A program made the translations under genes and the position numbers. From Arenibacter troitsensis (GTDB taxonomy: Bacteria; Bacteroidota; Bacteroidia; Flavobacteriales; Flavobacteriaceae), in NCBI RefSeq assembly GCF_900177645.1, contig NZ_FXAO01000005.1:78743-142742 (forward strand): a DNA stretch of 64,000 nt, given 5' to 3'. The notes beneath the pieces were generated by a model. The model saw only the letters and a list, made by a program, of their open reading frames with translations, was not told the DNA's origin and did not search any database. Each line of letters begins with the position of its first letter. Position 1 is the stretch's first letter. Shown here piece by piece: positions 26,903-35,372 of this stretch.

Positions 26903-28240
26903 TTATTTGAACATTTCCTTTAGCTCATAGGTAATTAACATATCTTTTTGGTAACGTTCTATAAGCACCTTCACCCTCTTTCCTTCCTTTTCATTGAGCA
27001 TGTGCAGGATTTGTTGAAGCTTATATTGGTGTACCTTTTTACCATTTACAGCAAGAATAATGTCTCCTTCCTGCAAACCGGCCTTATGCCCCGGACTTCC
27101 CGCACGAATACCGGAAACTATAATTTCTGGCACCATGCTTAACCGGGTCATGTTCTCAAAGAGAATTTGCACATCCCCGAAAGACTTCCCACTATCCATC
27201 AATACCATTCCTCCTGTATCGGCTATACTCTCGGAAATATAACGCATCCCGTTATGTTGAATATTTATCCCGCTCAAATTAAAATCGAATGGCTGATTAA
27301 AAAATGTATTCTTGCGCAAGCTTAGGGTACGTTCGCCATAATTGAATACTAAAGAAAATCTTTTTAGGACTTCTCCTCCCAAACTTCCATTTCTACTCCC
27401 AAAAGAGGTAATGGAATTAAAGTACCGTAAATCAGGAAATGCGGCCTTGGCATCCCTTAATTGAAAGCCACCCAAGCTAATTCCGTCTATTTTGGTCCTT
27501 TTCCCGTAAATACCACCACTTAACCCTTGGCCCAGAAAATCCTCATAATTGTTCTCGGGCACCCCCAATCCTTTATCCATATCCTCAAAAAGCCATAACG
27601 CATCGGAACTACCGGAATCTATTAAAAGTTCCACAGGAATACTGCGTTCGTTCTCCATAAACACATGACCCTGAACATACGCCTTGTTCTGAACAATGCG
27701 CAAGGGAACCGTACGGATTTTGGAATTTTTCTTGGGCTTATACAGTTTAGGATCATGAAGCTTTAAAAATTTTGATGAATAATTTATCTCGACCACAAAA
27801 TCCCTAAAGAGGTCATAACCTATAATTCCATGGACCGGCAAACCCAGTCTGGGAGAAAGGTTCAGCTCCGCATCCATAACGACATAAAGTAGCTGATCAC
27901 TATTAACAACCTTTCCAATCTTAAAAATATTGGAATCGGAACTCAGGGCATCAATTGGTTCCCCTTCACCAAGGCCTTTGATTACAATTTCCGATACATT
28001 GTTGATTTGAATAGAATCCTTATCCGATAAATTAAAAAGAATGGGTTTATTTACCCCAGAATCCAATATAAATGAAAGTTCTGCACCGTTTACCTCTATT
28101 GGAATGATAATTAGATTGTTCGCCAATTGAAACTTCACCTTTTGAGATTTTTCTCCAGCCGGTAATTCAAAATTTTGCGACAACAACAAAGCGGGACAGC
28201 ACCAAATAAGGAAAACCATATGTCTTAAGAAAGCCATCAT
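26903..28240 (-). CDS. Aspartyl protease family protein with PDZ domain
   Basis: This 445-residue exported protein has a signal peptide (AFLRHMVFLIWCCPALLLSQ). It then has two retropepsin-like halves: FILDSGVNKP and VELLIDSGSSDALW each supply an Asp of the D-S/T-G type. A PDZ domain ends the protein (GSPGHKAGLQEGDIILAVNG). This architecture is common in Bacteroidota and may be a periplasmic protease; proteolysis has rarely been shown. It is convergent with DUF1573 and divergent from the aminotransferase gene. Confidence 0.85.
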   Translation of the reverse strand: MMAFLRHMVFLIWCCPALLLSQNFELPAGEKSQKVKFQLANNLIIIPIEVNGAELSFILDSGVNKPILFNLSDKDSIQINNVSEIVIKGLGEGEPIDALSSDSNIFKIGKVVNSDQLLYVVMDAELNLSPRLGLPVHGIIGYDLFRDFVVEINYSSKFLKLHDPKLYKPKKNSKIRTVPLRIVQNKAYVQGHVFMENERSIPVELLIDSGSSDALWLFEDMDKGLGVPENNYEDFLGQGLSGGIYGKRTKIDGISLGGFQLRDAKAAFPDLRYFNSITSFGSRNGSLGGEVLKRFSLVFNYGERTLSLRKNTFFNQPFDFNLSGINIQHNGMRYISESIADTGGMVLMDSGKSFGDVQILFENMTRLSMVPEIIVSGIRAGSPGHKAGLQEGDIILAVNGKKVHQYKLQQILHMLNEKEGKRVKVLIERYQKDMLITYELKEMFK

Positions 28241-28388
28241 ATTTCCATTTTAAGTAACCTAACCCTCTAATTTACACACAAAACCTGTGACAACAGAATC
28301 ATTTAACATATTAATATGGAATCAAATACGGATGTTTTATTGTTTTGTCCATATTGATTTCTCATTTTTGCCTAAAATTTTAATCCAT

Positions 28389-29579
28389 ATGCCATCAATT
28401 TCCCGGAGAGGCGAAACAATGCCGGAATCTCCAATAAGAAAACTTGTCCCTTTTGCCGAAGCTGCCATAAAAAGAGGTATTAAGATCATCCACCTAAATA
28501 TTGGCCAACCCGATATAAAAACTCCCAAAGTTGCCTTGGATGCTGTTAAGAACAATACCCTGGAGGTCCTGGCATACAGCAGAACAGAAGGTTCAGAAAC
28601 TTACAGGGAAAAGATCGCCGGATATTATGCAAAGAACAACATTCAAGTTAATGCGGACAATATTATAGTAACCACAGGTGGTTCGGAAGCATTGTCCTTT
28701 GCATTGGGGAGCATTGCGGATAATGAAGACGAAATTATTATCCCCGAACCCTTTTATGCCAATTACAACGGATTTGCCAATGCTAGCGGCATAAAGGTAG
28801 TTCCGGTTGTTTCCAATATCGAGAATAATTTTGCACTACCTCCCATTGATGAATTTGAAAAACTAATTACACCCAGGACCAAGGCAATACTAATATGCAA
28901 TCCCGGAAACCCAACAGGTTATCTGTATACAAGGGAAGAAATTAAAAAACTTGCCACAATAGTAAAAGAACACAATCTATTCCTGATCGCCGATGAGGTT
29001 TACCGCGAATTTATATATGGAGGCAGGGAGCATTATTCCATTCTTCAGGAAGAAGGCTTGGAAGAACATGCCATTATAATAGACTCGGTTTCCAAAAGAT
29101 ATAGTATGTGCGGGGCCCGAATTGGATATTTGGTCACCAAGAATAAGGAGGTTATAAAGACGGCCCTGAAATTTGCACAAGCCCGACTTTCCCCACCCAC
29201 CTATGCCCAGATAGCTAGTGAAGCGGCCTTGGACACCCCTCAATCTTACTTTGATGACGTAAAAAAGGAATACGAGGAACGCAGAAACATACTTTTATCG
29301 GAATTGAACAAACTGGACGGTGTGGTCGTAGCCCAGCCGCAGGGGGCCTTCTATTGTATTGCCCAACTTCCCATAGACAATGCCGATGTTTTTGCCCAAT
29401 GGCTACTGGAAGATTTCAATGTGAACGGGGAAACCGTAATGGTAGCACCTGCTGCTGGATTCTATGCAACAAAAGGCTTGGGAACCAACCAGATCAGAAT
29501 TGCCTATGTTTTGGAAAAGGAAGATCTAAAAAGAGCTGTTCATATTTTAAGGGAGGCCTTAAAGGTATATGCACGTTAA
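28389..29579 (+). CDS. Pyridoxal-phosphate-dependent aminotransferase (class I)
   Basis: This 396-residue fold-type I aminotransferase starts at the ATG at 28389 (MPSISRRGETMP). An upstream GTG at 28287 in the same frame would add 34 residues unlike the family. LNIGQPDIKTP and NPGNPTG are substrate and cofactor contacts, IADEVYREF carries the Asp, and SVSKRYSMCGARIGY the PLP-binding Lys and Arg. It is close to aspartate/aromatic aminotransferases. The exact amino donor is not clear. Its stop overlaps the murB start in TAATG, so the two genes are translationally coupled. Confidence 0.92.
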   Translation: MPSISRRGETMPESPIRKLVPFAEAAIKRGIKIIHLNIGQPDIKTPKVALDAVKNNTLEVLAYSRTEGSETYREKIAGYYAKNNIQVNADNIIVTTGGSEALSFALGSIADNEDEIIIPEPFYANYNGFANASGIKVVPVVSNIENNFALPPIDEFEKLITPRTKAILICNPGNPTGYLYTREEIKKLATIVKEHNLFLIADEVYREFIYGGREHYSILQEEGLEEHAIIIDSVSKRYSMCGARIGYLVTKNKEVIKTALKFAQARLSPPTYAQIASEAALDTPQSYFDDVKKEYEERRNILLSELNKLDGVVVAQPQGAFYCIAQLPIDNADVFAQWLLEDFNVNGETVMVAPAAGFYATKGLGTNQIRIAYVLEKEDLKRAVHILREALKVYAR

Positions 29580-30595
29580 TGGATATACAGGAAGACATAT
29601 CTCTTAAAGAATACAATACTTTTGGAATTGACGCCAAGGCAAAATTCTTTTGTGAAATAAATTCGATCGCCGAACTAAAACAAGCACTGGAACTTAAGGG
29701 ATATCCCAATTTATTTATACTTGGGGGCGGCAGCAATATGCTCATCACCAAAAATTTGGAAAACCTGGTACTGCATATCAATCTAAAGGGAATTGAGGTA
29801 GTTTCAGAAAATAGTGAGGAGGCCATCATAAAGGTCAGTGCCGGTGAAAATTGGCATAATATGGTATTATGGACCTTGGACCGCGATTATGGGGGTTTGG
29901 AGAATTTATCCCTCATTCCAGGGAATACGGGTACAGCCCCAATTCAGAACATAGGTGCCTACGGAGTTGAACTAAAGGACACCTTTGTATGTTGCGAGGC
30001 TATGGAAATAGCCACCCGAAAACTCAGAACCTTTACTAGGGACGAATGCCAGTTTGGCTATCGCGATTCCTATTTCAAAAATAAAGGCCTTGGAAAATAC
30101 ATTATCACTTCCGTTAGTTTTAAATTGACCAAAAGAAATCACCAGCTACATGTGGACTATGGCGCCATTGTTTCCGAATTGCAGCATAATGGCATTACCA
30201 ATCCCGGTATTAAGGATGTCTCCAATGCGGTAATTGCGATAAGAAAAAGTAAGCTGCCAGACCCACGGGAATTGGGCAATAGCGGAAGCTTCTTTAAAAA
30301 CCCGGTCGTAGACAGACCACAATTCGACAACTTCTCCAGGTTGAACCCCACGGCACCTTTTTACAAGGTATCTGAAAATGAGTTTAAGATTCCGGCGGGC
30401 TGGCTCATTGAACAATGCGGATATAAGGGAAAGCGCTTTGGTGATGCCGGAGTACACAAAAACCAAGCCTTGGTACTTGTAAATTACGGTAATGCCTCTG
30501 GAGCCGATATCATTGAACTGGCCGAAAAAATAATTGAAAGCGTATCACAAAAATTCGGAATTACAATTAGTCCGGAAGTCAATATAATAAAATAA
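29579..30595 (+). CDS. murB: UDP-N-acetylenolpyruvoylglucosamine reductase
   Basis: This 338-residue cytoplasmic flavoenzyme makes UDP-N-acetylmuramate for peptidoglycan. The true start is the ATG overlapping the aminotransferase stop; the open frame continues upstream inside that gene but is out of family. NTFGIDAKAKFF opens the protein, FILGGGSNML binds FAD, and IPGNTGTAPIQNIGAYG, YRDSYFKN and GNSGSFFKNPV (catalytic Ser) are typical of the long, E. coli-like type I MurB. Confidence 0.95.
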   Translation: MDIQEDISLKEYNTFGIDAKAKFFCEINSIAELKQALELKGYPNLFILGGGSNMLITKNLENLVLHINLKGIEVVSENSEEAIIKVSAGENWHNMVLWTLDRDYGGLENLSLIPGNTGTAPIQNIGAYGVELKDTFVCCEAMEIATRKLRTFTRDECQFGYRDSYFKNKGLGKYIITSVSFKLTKRNHQLHVDYGAIVSELQHNGITNPGIKDVSNAVIAIRKSKLPDPRELGNSGSFFKNPVVDRPQFDNFSRLNPTAPFYKVSENEFKIPAGWLIEQCGYKGKRFGDAGVHKNQALVLVNYGNASGADIIELAEKIIESVSQKFGITISPEVNIIK

Positions 30596-30618
30596 CCCCT
30601 GACAAAGAATGCCAGGGG
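30596..30618 (+). terminator. Weak terminator-like hairpin after murB
   Basis: CCCCTG (30596-30601) pairs with CAGGGG (30613-30618) around an 11-base loop. No T-run follows, so termination is uncertain. Confidence 0.35.
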
Positions 30619-30793
30619 CTATACCAAACCAAACTAACCAAAAATTAAATGCACAGTTACCAGCTGTCCATTTATCCAATTAAAACGCTAAGCATAACAA
30701 TCAATTTTATAATTTAGCGTTTGTGTATATACGATAAAAACCAAGGTGTTGGATGATTGCTTAGCAACTTTTTTTTGAGAACACACTAATTAT

Positions 30794-31363
30794 ATGAGCA
30801 TATTACTGGAAAATCATATTGTTGAGCTTCTACAGGAGCGAAATGACAAGGCCATATCGCTTCTCTATGAACACTACGGCGATACCTTATACGGGGTAGC
30901 CTACAAGGTAGTACGCGATGAGGAATTGGCTCAGGATGTTGTTCAGGAAAGTTTCATAAAAATTTGGAAGAAATCGGATTCATACGACCCTACAAAAGCA
31001 AAATTGTTCACATGGCTTTTTAGGATTACACGCAATACGGCCATAGACAAATTAAGAAGTGCAAACAACAAATCCGATAAGGAAATCCAAATCGATGTTT
31101 CGGACGTATATAAACTAGGAACTGAAGGTATACTCCCTGACTTAATGGACGTTCAGGATAATTTGGATAAGATAGATTCAAAATATCAAATTGTATTGGA
31201 CGCCCTATTTTTTCAAGGAATGACCCAACAGGAGGCAAGCGAAGAATTGGACATACCGCTAGGCACCATTAAATCCAGATTAAAGATTGGACTTAGGGAG
31301 CTAAAGAAAATATATGGGTCTACGATGGTTCTTGCCTGTTTACTAAGTTTAATTATGAATTAA
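30794..31363 (+). CDS. ECF-type RNA polymerase sigma factor
   Basis: This 189-residue sigma factor has only regions 2 and 4. Region 2 is seen as ALLYEHYG-like and DVVQESFIKIWKK followed by KLFTWLFRITRNTAID. Region 4 is FQGMTQQEASEELDIPLGTIKSRL. An anti-sigma factor gene follows 85 bases later, the standard ECF/RskA-type arrangement. The anti-sigma protein should hold it at the inner membrane until a signal releases it. Confidence 0.93.
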   Translation: MSILLENHIVELLQERNDKAISLLYEHYGDTLYGVAYKVVRDEELAQDVVQESFIKIWKKSDSYDPTKAKLFTWLFRITRNTAIDKLRSANNKSDKEIQIDVSDVYKLGTEGILPDLMDVQDNLDKIDSKYQIVLDALFFQGMTQQEASEELDIPLGTIKSRLKIGLRELKKIYGSTMVLACLLSLIMN

Positions 31364-31448
31364 AGCACAACATTGACGAGACTAAGACCTAACCATTAAG
31401 CTGACGTTACAGCATAGCCGACCAAATTGTGCTATAAATAATAAAGCC

Positions 31449-32207
31449 ATGAAAGAAAAGATTAGAATATTTTTGGAAACAGACCTACTGGAAAAATATC
31501 TATTAGGCACCACTACCCAAGAGGAAGCATTCCAGGTAGAAAGATATATCGCCATGTATCCCGAGGTTAGGAATACCTATATTGAGCTTCAGGAAAACCT
31601 TGAAATATTTGCCAAGCTACATGCCTTAAAAACTCCGGAAGGCCTTAAGGAAAGAATTCAAACCAGAATCAAAAAGGAAAATTCCGGACGGTCAAAATTC
31701 TTTAGGTATGCCATTGCTGCCAGTTTTGCTGCCCTGATTTTTGCTGGAGCATCCTATTTCTTTTGGAACCAGAATCAAAACTTACAAGAGGAAAATGTTA
31801 TCGTCAACAATAAGATTCAGAACTTGGAAGAGAATATGCGTTTACAGTTGGAGGATGTTAGAAATCAATTTATTGTACTCAACAACCCTAAAACAAAGAG
31901 ACTTACGGTAAAAGGCAATAACAAGGCCAAGGAGCTTAAGGCCGTGGCCTATGTTAATCCTGTAAAAAAACTCTCTTATATCAATGTAAGCAAATTGCCA
32001 AATCTTCCGGAAAACCAATGCTATCAAATGTGGGCAGAGGTCAACGGACAGATGCTCAACCTTGGAGTAATAGAGGAAGCCAGCAATAGTGAAAAACTAA
32101 TGGCCCTGCCCTATGGCGAGAATGCCGTTGGTTACATCACCATTGAACCAACTGGAGGTAATTCCAAGCCTACCGTGGAGAATATTGTAGCCAATATCTC
32201 CTATTAA
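31449..32207 (+). CDS. Anti-sigma factor, RskA-type
   Basis: This 252-residue protein begins with an anti-sigma-type N-terminal region (LEKYLLGTTTQEEAFQVERY). It has one membrane helix near residues 85-105 (YAIAASFAALIFAGASYFF), a coiled-coil stretch, and a periplasmic RskA C-terminal domain (AVAYVNPVKKLSYINVSKLP, CYQMWAEVNG, GYITIEPTGG). It should bind and silence the sigma factor encoded just upstream. The signal it senses is unknown. Confidence 0.9.
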   Translation: MKEKIRIFLETDLLEKYLLGTTTQEEAFQVERYIAMYPEVRNTYIELQENLEIFAKLHALKTPEGLKERIQTRIKKENSGRSKFFRYAIAASFAALIFAGASYFFWNQNQNLQEENVIVNNKIQNLEENMRLQLEDVRNQFIVLNNPKTKRLTVKGNNKAKELKAVAYVNPVKKLSYINVSKLPNLPENQCYQMWAEVNGQMLNLGVIEEASNSEKLMALPYGENAVGYITIEPTGGNSKPTVENIVANISY

Positions 32208-32237
32208 ACAAAGGACTTAAAGTAATCCTAATCCCTA

Positions 32238-32266
32238 TTGTTAAGGTTATAAATTTCATATCTTTG
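32238..32266 (+). promoter_or_regulatory. Bacteroidota-type promoter for the small cysteine protein
   Basis: TTG (32238-32240), an 18-base spacer and TATCTTTG (32259-32266) fit the primary promoter form; the ATG is 20 bases further on. It separates the following gene from the sigma/anti-sigma pair. Confidence 0.55.
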
Positions 32267-32285
32267 CATTAAATAATGTAGGGAT

Positions 32286-32489
32286 ATGAAATTATTATTT
32301 TTAACAATAGGTCTACTAGCACTTGCTTTTGCAGGTATTGCAATAAAAATATGGTCTAAAAAGGATGGTAAATTTGCGGGAACTTGCGCCAGTCAGAGCC
32401 CGTTTTTAAACAAGGACGGAGAAGCTTGTGGCTACTGTGGAAAACTCCCCACAGAGCAGGATTGCAGAAAGGATTCCGTTACACAATAG
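32286..32489 (+). CDS. Small membrane-anchored protein with four cysteines
   Basis: This 67-residue protein has one N-terminal hydrophobic helix (residues 2-24), then a short soluble tail with cysteines in GTCASQSPFLNKDGEACGYC and QDC. The spacing could bind a metal or form disulfides. Similar short proteins are common in Flavobacteriia without known function. It has its own promoter and precedes a second sigma factor gene in the same frame. Confidence 0.7.
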   Translation: MKLLFLTIGLLALAFAGIAIKIWSKKDGKFAGTCASQSPFLNKDGEACGYCGKLPTEQDCRKDSVTQ

Positions 32490-32525
32490 AATCCCCGTTA
32501 TTATCACCCTTTACAAATTCTCATC

Positions 32526-33092
32526 TTGGACAAAACCGAAGAACCACTTCCCAATCTTATTGAAAAAGCCAAATTAGGCAATCAAATGGCCTTCAGTGCG
32601 CTATTAAATAACTTTTGGAACGACGTATACGGCTTTCAATTGATCAGGACCAGGAACGAGAACGATGCCGAAGACATTACCATCCAGACATTTTCCAAGG
32701 CTTTTGACAAGATACAAACCTTTAATGAGGACTATGAATTTAAGACATGGCTGATCGCCATCTCCAAAAATTTGCACATCGACCTTATCCGCAAAAGCAA
32801 AAGAAACGTGCTACAAGGCAACCAAGAAGGTAGTAGCGAAGCTATAAAGAAGGTTTTGGATGACGCCCCTTCCCCAGAAGACAGTTTAATTACCGAACAA
32901 AACTTGGCCGCTTTGCTGGAGTATATAAAAAGGCTTAAACCACACTACCAAGAGGTAATAAATCTTAGGTATTTCCAAGAGCTGCCCTATGCCGAAATTG
33001 CCGAAAAATTAGGGGAACCCATCAATAATGTGAAGGTTAAACTTCTGAGGGCAAAAAGGCTTCTGGCAGAAATTATCAAAAATAACAATTAG
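32526..33092 (+). CDS. Sigma-70 family RNA polymerase sigma factor
   Basis: This 188-residue ECF-like sigma factor has region 2 in NDAEDITIQTFSKAFDKI and KTWLIAISKNLHIDLIRK, and region 4 in LRYFQELPYAEIAEKLGEP followed by NVKVKLLRAKRLL. The start is the TTG at 32526: there is no in-frame ATG between the upstream stop at 32487 and the family's first helix, so a rare start codon is likely. No anti-sigma gene follows. It may be under the promoter at 32.25 kb together with the small cysteine protein. Confidence 0.87.
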   Translation: MDKTEEPLPNLIEKAKLGNQMAFSALLNNFWNDVYGFQLIRTRNENDAEDITIQTFSKAFDKIQTFNEDYEFKTWLIAISKNLHIDLIRKSKRNVLQGNQEGSSEAIKKVLDDAPSPEDSLITEQNLAALLEYIKRLKPHYQEVINLRYFQELPYAEIAEKLGEPINNVKVKLLRAKRLLAEIIKNNN

Positions 33093-33416
33093 TACTGTTG
33101 GATTGCCCCTTGTTTTTTTTAAGAAACAAACTTCAAATTGGGATACCTACCACAAATGTTGGACACAGGACATTGGAATTGGAACCCTGTAAAAAATCTG
33201 GCTCCATAAGCAATGAAAACGCCCCACTTTAAGCGGTTTTACAAATTCTACCCGCCCCATTACCCCCAATCATATATCACACGATTAAATACTATACAGA
33301 AATAACCAATCCATTATATTGGCAGTAACGACTTCTATAATTTTGCATTCCCATACTTTGCCTTCATTTGGTATTTTAACTACCTCCCATTTCGTATATT
33401 TGCACAAAATCATAGT
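33093..33416. other. Intergenic region before lipA
   Basis: This stretch has no gene-like frame. Two TAnnTTTG boxes are visible, TAATTTTG at 33338-33345 and TATATTTG at 33395-33402, the second only 15 bases before the lipA start codon. They may be alternative lipA promoters, but neither has a well-placed TTTG partner. Confidence 0.45.
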
Positions 33417-34292
33417 ATGAGTATCGAAACTATAGACAGTGTAATCCCACCAAAAGGCAAACCCAAATGGTTGCGGGTAAAACTTCCTACGGGCAAAAAA
33501 TACACCCAGTTAAGGGGGTTAGTGGACAAGTACAACCTTCACACCATATGCACCTCGGGCAGTTGCCCTAATATGGGCGAATGCTGGGGGGAAGGCACTG
33601 CAACTTTTATGATTTTAGGAAACGTTTGTACCCGTTCCTGCGGATTTTGTGGTGTAAAAACAGGCAGACCAGAAGATGTAGATTGGGCAGAGCCGGAAAA
33701 AGTGGCCAGATCCATTAAAATAATGGACATTAAACATGCCGTAATTACTTCTGTGGATCGTGATGACCTAAAAGATATGGGCTCCATTATATGGGCCGAA
33801 ACCTTGAAGGCCATACGAAGAATGAACCCCACTACGACACTGGAGACATTAATTCCGGATTTTCAGGGTATCCATACCCATTTAGACCGAATCCTTGCCG
33901 TTGGGCCGGAAGTAATATCCCACAATATGGAAACTGTAAAACGATTGACAAGGGAGGTTCGCATACAGGCAAAATACGAAAGAAGTCTGGGAGTCCTTTC
34001 CTATTTAAAGGAAAACGGCGCCAACCGCACCAAATCGGGAATAATGTTGGGACTGGGAGAAAGGGAGGAAGAGGTAATCCAGACCATGGAGGACCTTAGG
34101 GCAGCCAATGTTGATGTGGTCACTATAGGCCAATATCTGCAGCCCTCCAAAAAGCATTTGCCGGTAAAGGAATTTATTTTGCCTGACCAGTTTAAGAAAT
34201 ATGAAGAAATAGGCCTTCAATTAGGTTTTAGGCATGTAGAAAGTGGCGCTTTGGTACGATCATCGTACAAGGCACACAAACATATTAAGTAA
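33417..34292 (+). CDS. lipA: Lipoyl synthase
   Basis: This 291-residue radical-SAM enzyme inserts two sulfurs into protein-bound octanoyl groups to make lipoyl cofactors. Both iron-sulfur sites are complete: CTSGSCPNMGEC for the auxiliary cluster near residue 45 and CTRSCGFC for the SAM cluster near residue 70. The conserved C-terminal RSSYKA is also present. Length is standard. It stands 70 bases before gap. Confidence 0.97.
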   Translation: MSIETIDSVIPPKGKPKWLRVKLPTGKKYTQLRGLVDKYNLHTICTSGSCPNMGECWGEGTATFMILGNVCTRSCGFCGVKTGRPEDVDWAEPEKVARSIKIMDIKHAVITSVDRDDLKDMGSIIWAETLKAIRRMNPTTTLETLIPDFQGIHTHLDRILAVGPEVISHNMETVKRLTREVRIQAKYERSLGVLSYLKENGANRTKSGIMLGLGEREEEVIQTMEDLRAANVDVVTIGQYLQPSKKHLPVKEFILPDQFKKYEEIGLQLGFRHVESGALVRSSYKAHKHIK

Positions 34293-34361
34293 GCAGCCCT
34301 TACACCCCTTATCTAGAATATCCATCCGAAATTATACGGATAAATTGGCTTGACCCTATTT

Positions 34362-35372
34362 ATGAAACAAATTAATATTGGTATAAACGGCTTTGGTAGA
34401 ATTGGCCGTACCCTATTTAGACTGCTGAGCGAGCAACCCCACTTAAGAGTGGTGGCCATTAACGATCTGGCAGATGCCCCTACATTGTCACATTTATTGA
34501 AATACGACAGTATCCACGGAGTATTTCAAAAAGAAGTATCCCACAGCAACAATCATATAATCGTAGACAACAACAAGGTTGCACTGTTAAACCACAATTC
34601 ACCAAAAGACATCCCTTGGTCCGAATATAAAGTTGATATTGTTGTTGAGGCCACTGGGAAATTCAAGGTGAGGGACATCTTGGAATACCATATTAAGAAT
34701 GGAGCAAAAAAGGTTATTCTAAGTGTTCCGCCATCCGAAGATGACATAAAGATGGTGGTATTTGGAATAAACCACGAAACCCTTGTCCCAACAGATGACA
34801 TAATCTCCAACGCCTCCTGTACCACGAACAATGCCGCACCAATGATAAAGGTTATCCAAGATCTTTGCGGTATAGAGCAGGCTTATATTACCACCATCCA
34901 TTCCTATACCACAGATCAAAGTCTGCACGACCAGCCCCATAAGGACTTGAGAAGGGCCAGGGCGGCCGCACAATCCATTGTCCCTACCACAACCGGAGCG
35001 GCCAAGGCACTGACCAGAATATTTCCGGAACTATCGGATGTTATTGGAGGCTGCGGCATAAGGGTACCTGTTCCAAACGGCTCTTTGACCGACATTACTT
35101 TTAATGTAAAAAGACAAACCTCTATTGAAGAAATTAACGATGCTTTTCTAAAAATATCGCAAAAAGAACTTAAAAACATTCTATATTACACAAAAGACCC
35201 CATAGTTTCTATTGACATAAACAATACTTATTACTCTTGTACGTTTGATTCTCTGATGACTTCTGTAATCGGTAAAATGGTTAAAATTATAGGATGGTAT
35301 GATAACGAAACCGGATACAGCAGTAGAATTGTAGATTTAATTGATTATATTACAAGTAAACGATACGTTTGA
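34362..35372 (+). CDS. gap: Type I glyceraldehyde-3-phosphate dehydrogenase
   Basis: This 336-residue enzyme interconverts glyceraldehyde-3-phosphate and 1,3-bisphosphoglycerate. INGFGRIGRTLFR binds NAD, SNASCTTNN carries the catalytic Cys and HSYTTDQ the His. ATG 34362 was chosen; an in-frame TTG at 34350 would add four residues. Its last bases (TTTGA) contain the TTG start of the next gene, so the downstream kinase is translationally coupled to it, an unusual partner for a glycolytic gene. Confidence 0.95.
   Translation: MKQINIGINGFGRIGRTLFRLLSEQPHLRVVAINDLADAPTLSHLLKYDSIHGVFQKEVSHSNNHIIVDNNKVALLNHNSPKDIPWSEYKVDIVVEATGKFKVRDILEYHIKNGAKKVILSVPPSEDDIKMVVFGINHETLVPTDDIISNASCTTNNAAPMIKVIQDLCGIEQAYITTIHSYTTDQSLHDQPHKDLRRARAAAQSIVPTTTGAAKALTRIFPELSDVIGGCGIRVPVPNGSLTDITFNVKRQTSIEEINDAFLKISQKELKNILYYTKDPIVSIDINNTYYSCTFDSLMTSVIGKMVKIIGWYDNETGYSSRIVDLIDYITSKRYV

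Noticed and set aside
28287..28388. GTG-initiated extension of the aminotransferase
   Set aside because: The extra residues do not fit the family; ATG 28389 gives the normal length.
29354..29578. N-terminal extension of murB by 75 codons
   Set aside because: The extension lies inside the aminotransferase gene in another frame, is Cys-rich low-quality sequence, and the family start is the TAATG overlap.
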